Source of the DNA: SFLA01 sp964485815
Lineage (GTDB): Bacteria > Bacillota > Clostridia > Oscillospirales > CAG-382
Length of the DNA stretch: 64,000 nt
NCBI GenBank assembly: GCA_964485815.1
Contig: CAZAJX010000006.1
Location: forward strand, 1 to 64,000
Direction of reading: 5' to 3'
Below, in pieces: positions 63,728 to 64,000 of the stretch; within the stretch, counting starts at the first letter, position 1, and every line of letters begins with the position of its first letter. The notes below the pieces were generated by a model. It was given only the letters and a program-made list of their open reading frames with translations, searched no databases and was not told the DNA's origin. The position numbers and the translations under genes are program-made.

Positions 63728-64000
63728 TTATTTAAGTACTATATACAGCTTTTCGCTTGTGTCTTTTGGGGATGAAAAATCCTTTTCGCCGTAAACGGTT
63801 ATTTCCGTAAAGCCTGCCTTGCGGGCGCAAGCGGAAAAAGAGTCTACAGAAAAATACTTTTGCAGAGTTGTTTCGTCCTCTCTTGAATAACCCCCATCCT
63901 CTTCGGCAAACATAGTAAGGTAAAAGGAACATTTTTCCGTTTTTCCGTCCCATTGGTTTTGCCAGATAAGCATATCCTCGTCCACCTCGTATACGAAGGA
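63728..64000 (-). CDS. Class I SAM-dependent methyltransferase, C-terminal end (continues past window)
   Basis: The frame is open to the window edge. The visible 90 residues, with MLIWQNQWDGKTEKCSFYLTMF split over two strands, a short helix and CARKAGFTEITVYGEKDF, match the end of small class I methyltransferases common in Firmicutes. The AdoMet-binding part lies outside, so substrate cannot be judged. Followed by a strong terminator. Confidence 0.7.
   Translation of the reverse strand, partial: SFVYEVDEDMLIWQNQWDGKTEKCSFYLTMFAEEDGGYSREDETTLQKYFSVDSFSACARKAGFTEITVYGEKDFSSPKDTSEKLYIVLK

Overview
The window looks like a draft or metagenome-assembled contig from an anaerobic Clostridia-type Firmicute, probably a gut Oscillospirales-like organism. 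Support: strong GGAGG ribosome sites, near-consensus TTGACA-N17-TATAAT promoters, a preQ1-I riboswitch, SdpR/SdpI-type, VanW, YwlG, NamZ-type and cobalamin-dependent methionine synthase genes. No rRNA or other taxonomic marker is present, so the species is open. A run of exactly 100 N inside a tandem repeat marks a scaffold join.

Layout. 1-2.5 kb: right end of a mobile element (partial tyrosine recombinase, two tiny ORFs, large serine recombinase) next to what looks like the 3' tail of a split host gene. 2.6-6.9 kb: tag and a DUF4855 surface protein, divergent from an alpha-galactosidase-like enzyme. 7-10.8 kb: acyl-CoA ligase, TetR, BioY, TrxB, with two promoters and two inverted operator-like 12-mers. 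11-12.5 kb and 31.3-35 kb: two copies of a secreted-peptidase plus lipoprotein cassette; the first peptidase is reduced to its two ends. 13.6-22.4 kb: Dabb protein, azlCD, a purple-acid-phosphatase-like surface protein, then metF-metH-azlC-azlD-eamA. 22.5-30.4 kb: an LxxG-repeat exoprotein with an MMPL permease, VanW, a transglutaminase lipoprotein, a LacA-type acetyltransferase and a small membrane protein. 35-40.3 kb: purC, sugar isomerase/TVP38, and sdpR-sdpI with an ABC transporter whose permease is frameshifted. 40.4-44.7 kb: ferredoxin, HypB and a DMT permease with a His-rich tail; YwlG, GtrA. 44.8-54.5 kb: GH1 glucosidase, Fic, a GMP synthase lacking its amidotransferase half, QueT under a preQ1 riboswitch, PHP proteins, an ABC exporter, a radical-SAM protein. 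54.5-64 kb: secreted phosphoesterase, AAC(3)-fold protein, a surface protein with VTC and DUF4956 proteins, a repeat lipoprotein, a NamZ/AmiE-like muropeptide pair, and a methyltransferase running off the end.

Two themes run through the window. First, a family of palindromic intergenic repeats (CACCCC...GGGGTCCCC) sits at gene ends, singly or in tandem, and probably acts as terminators; copies within a locus match while the inner stem differs between loci in a base-paired way. Second, many exported proteins share one of two surface layouts: a lipobox Cys followed by a Ser/Glu/Pro stalk, or a Ser/Glu-rich stalk, one C-terminal membrane helix and a short Lys-rich tail.
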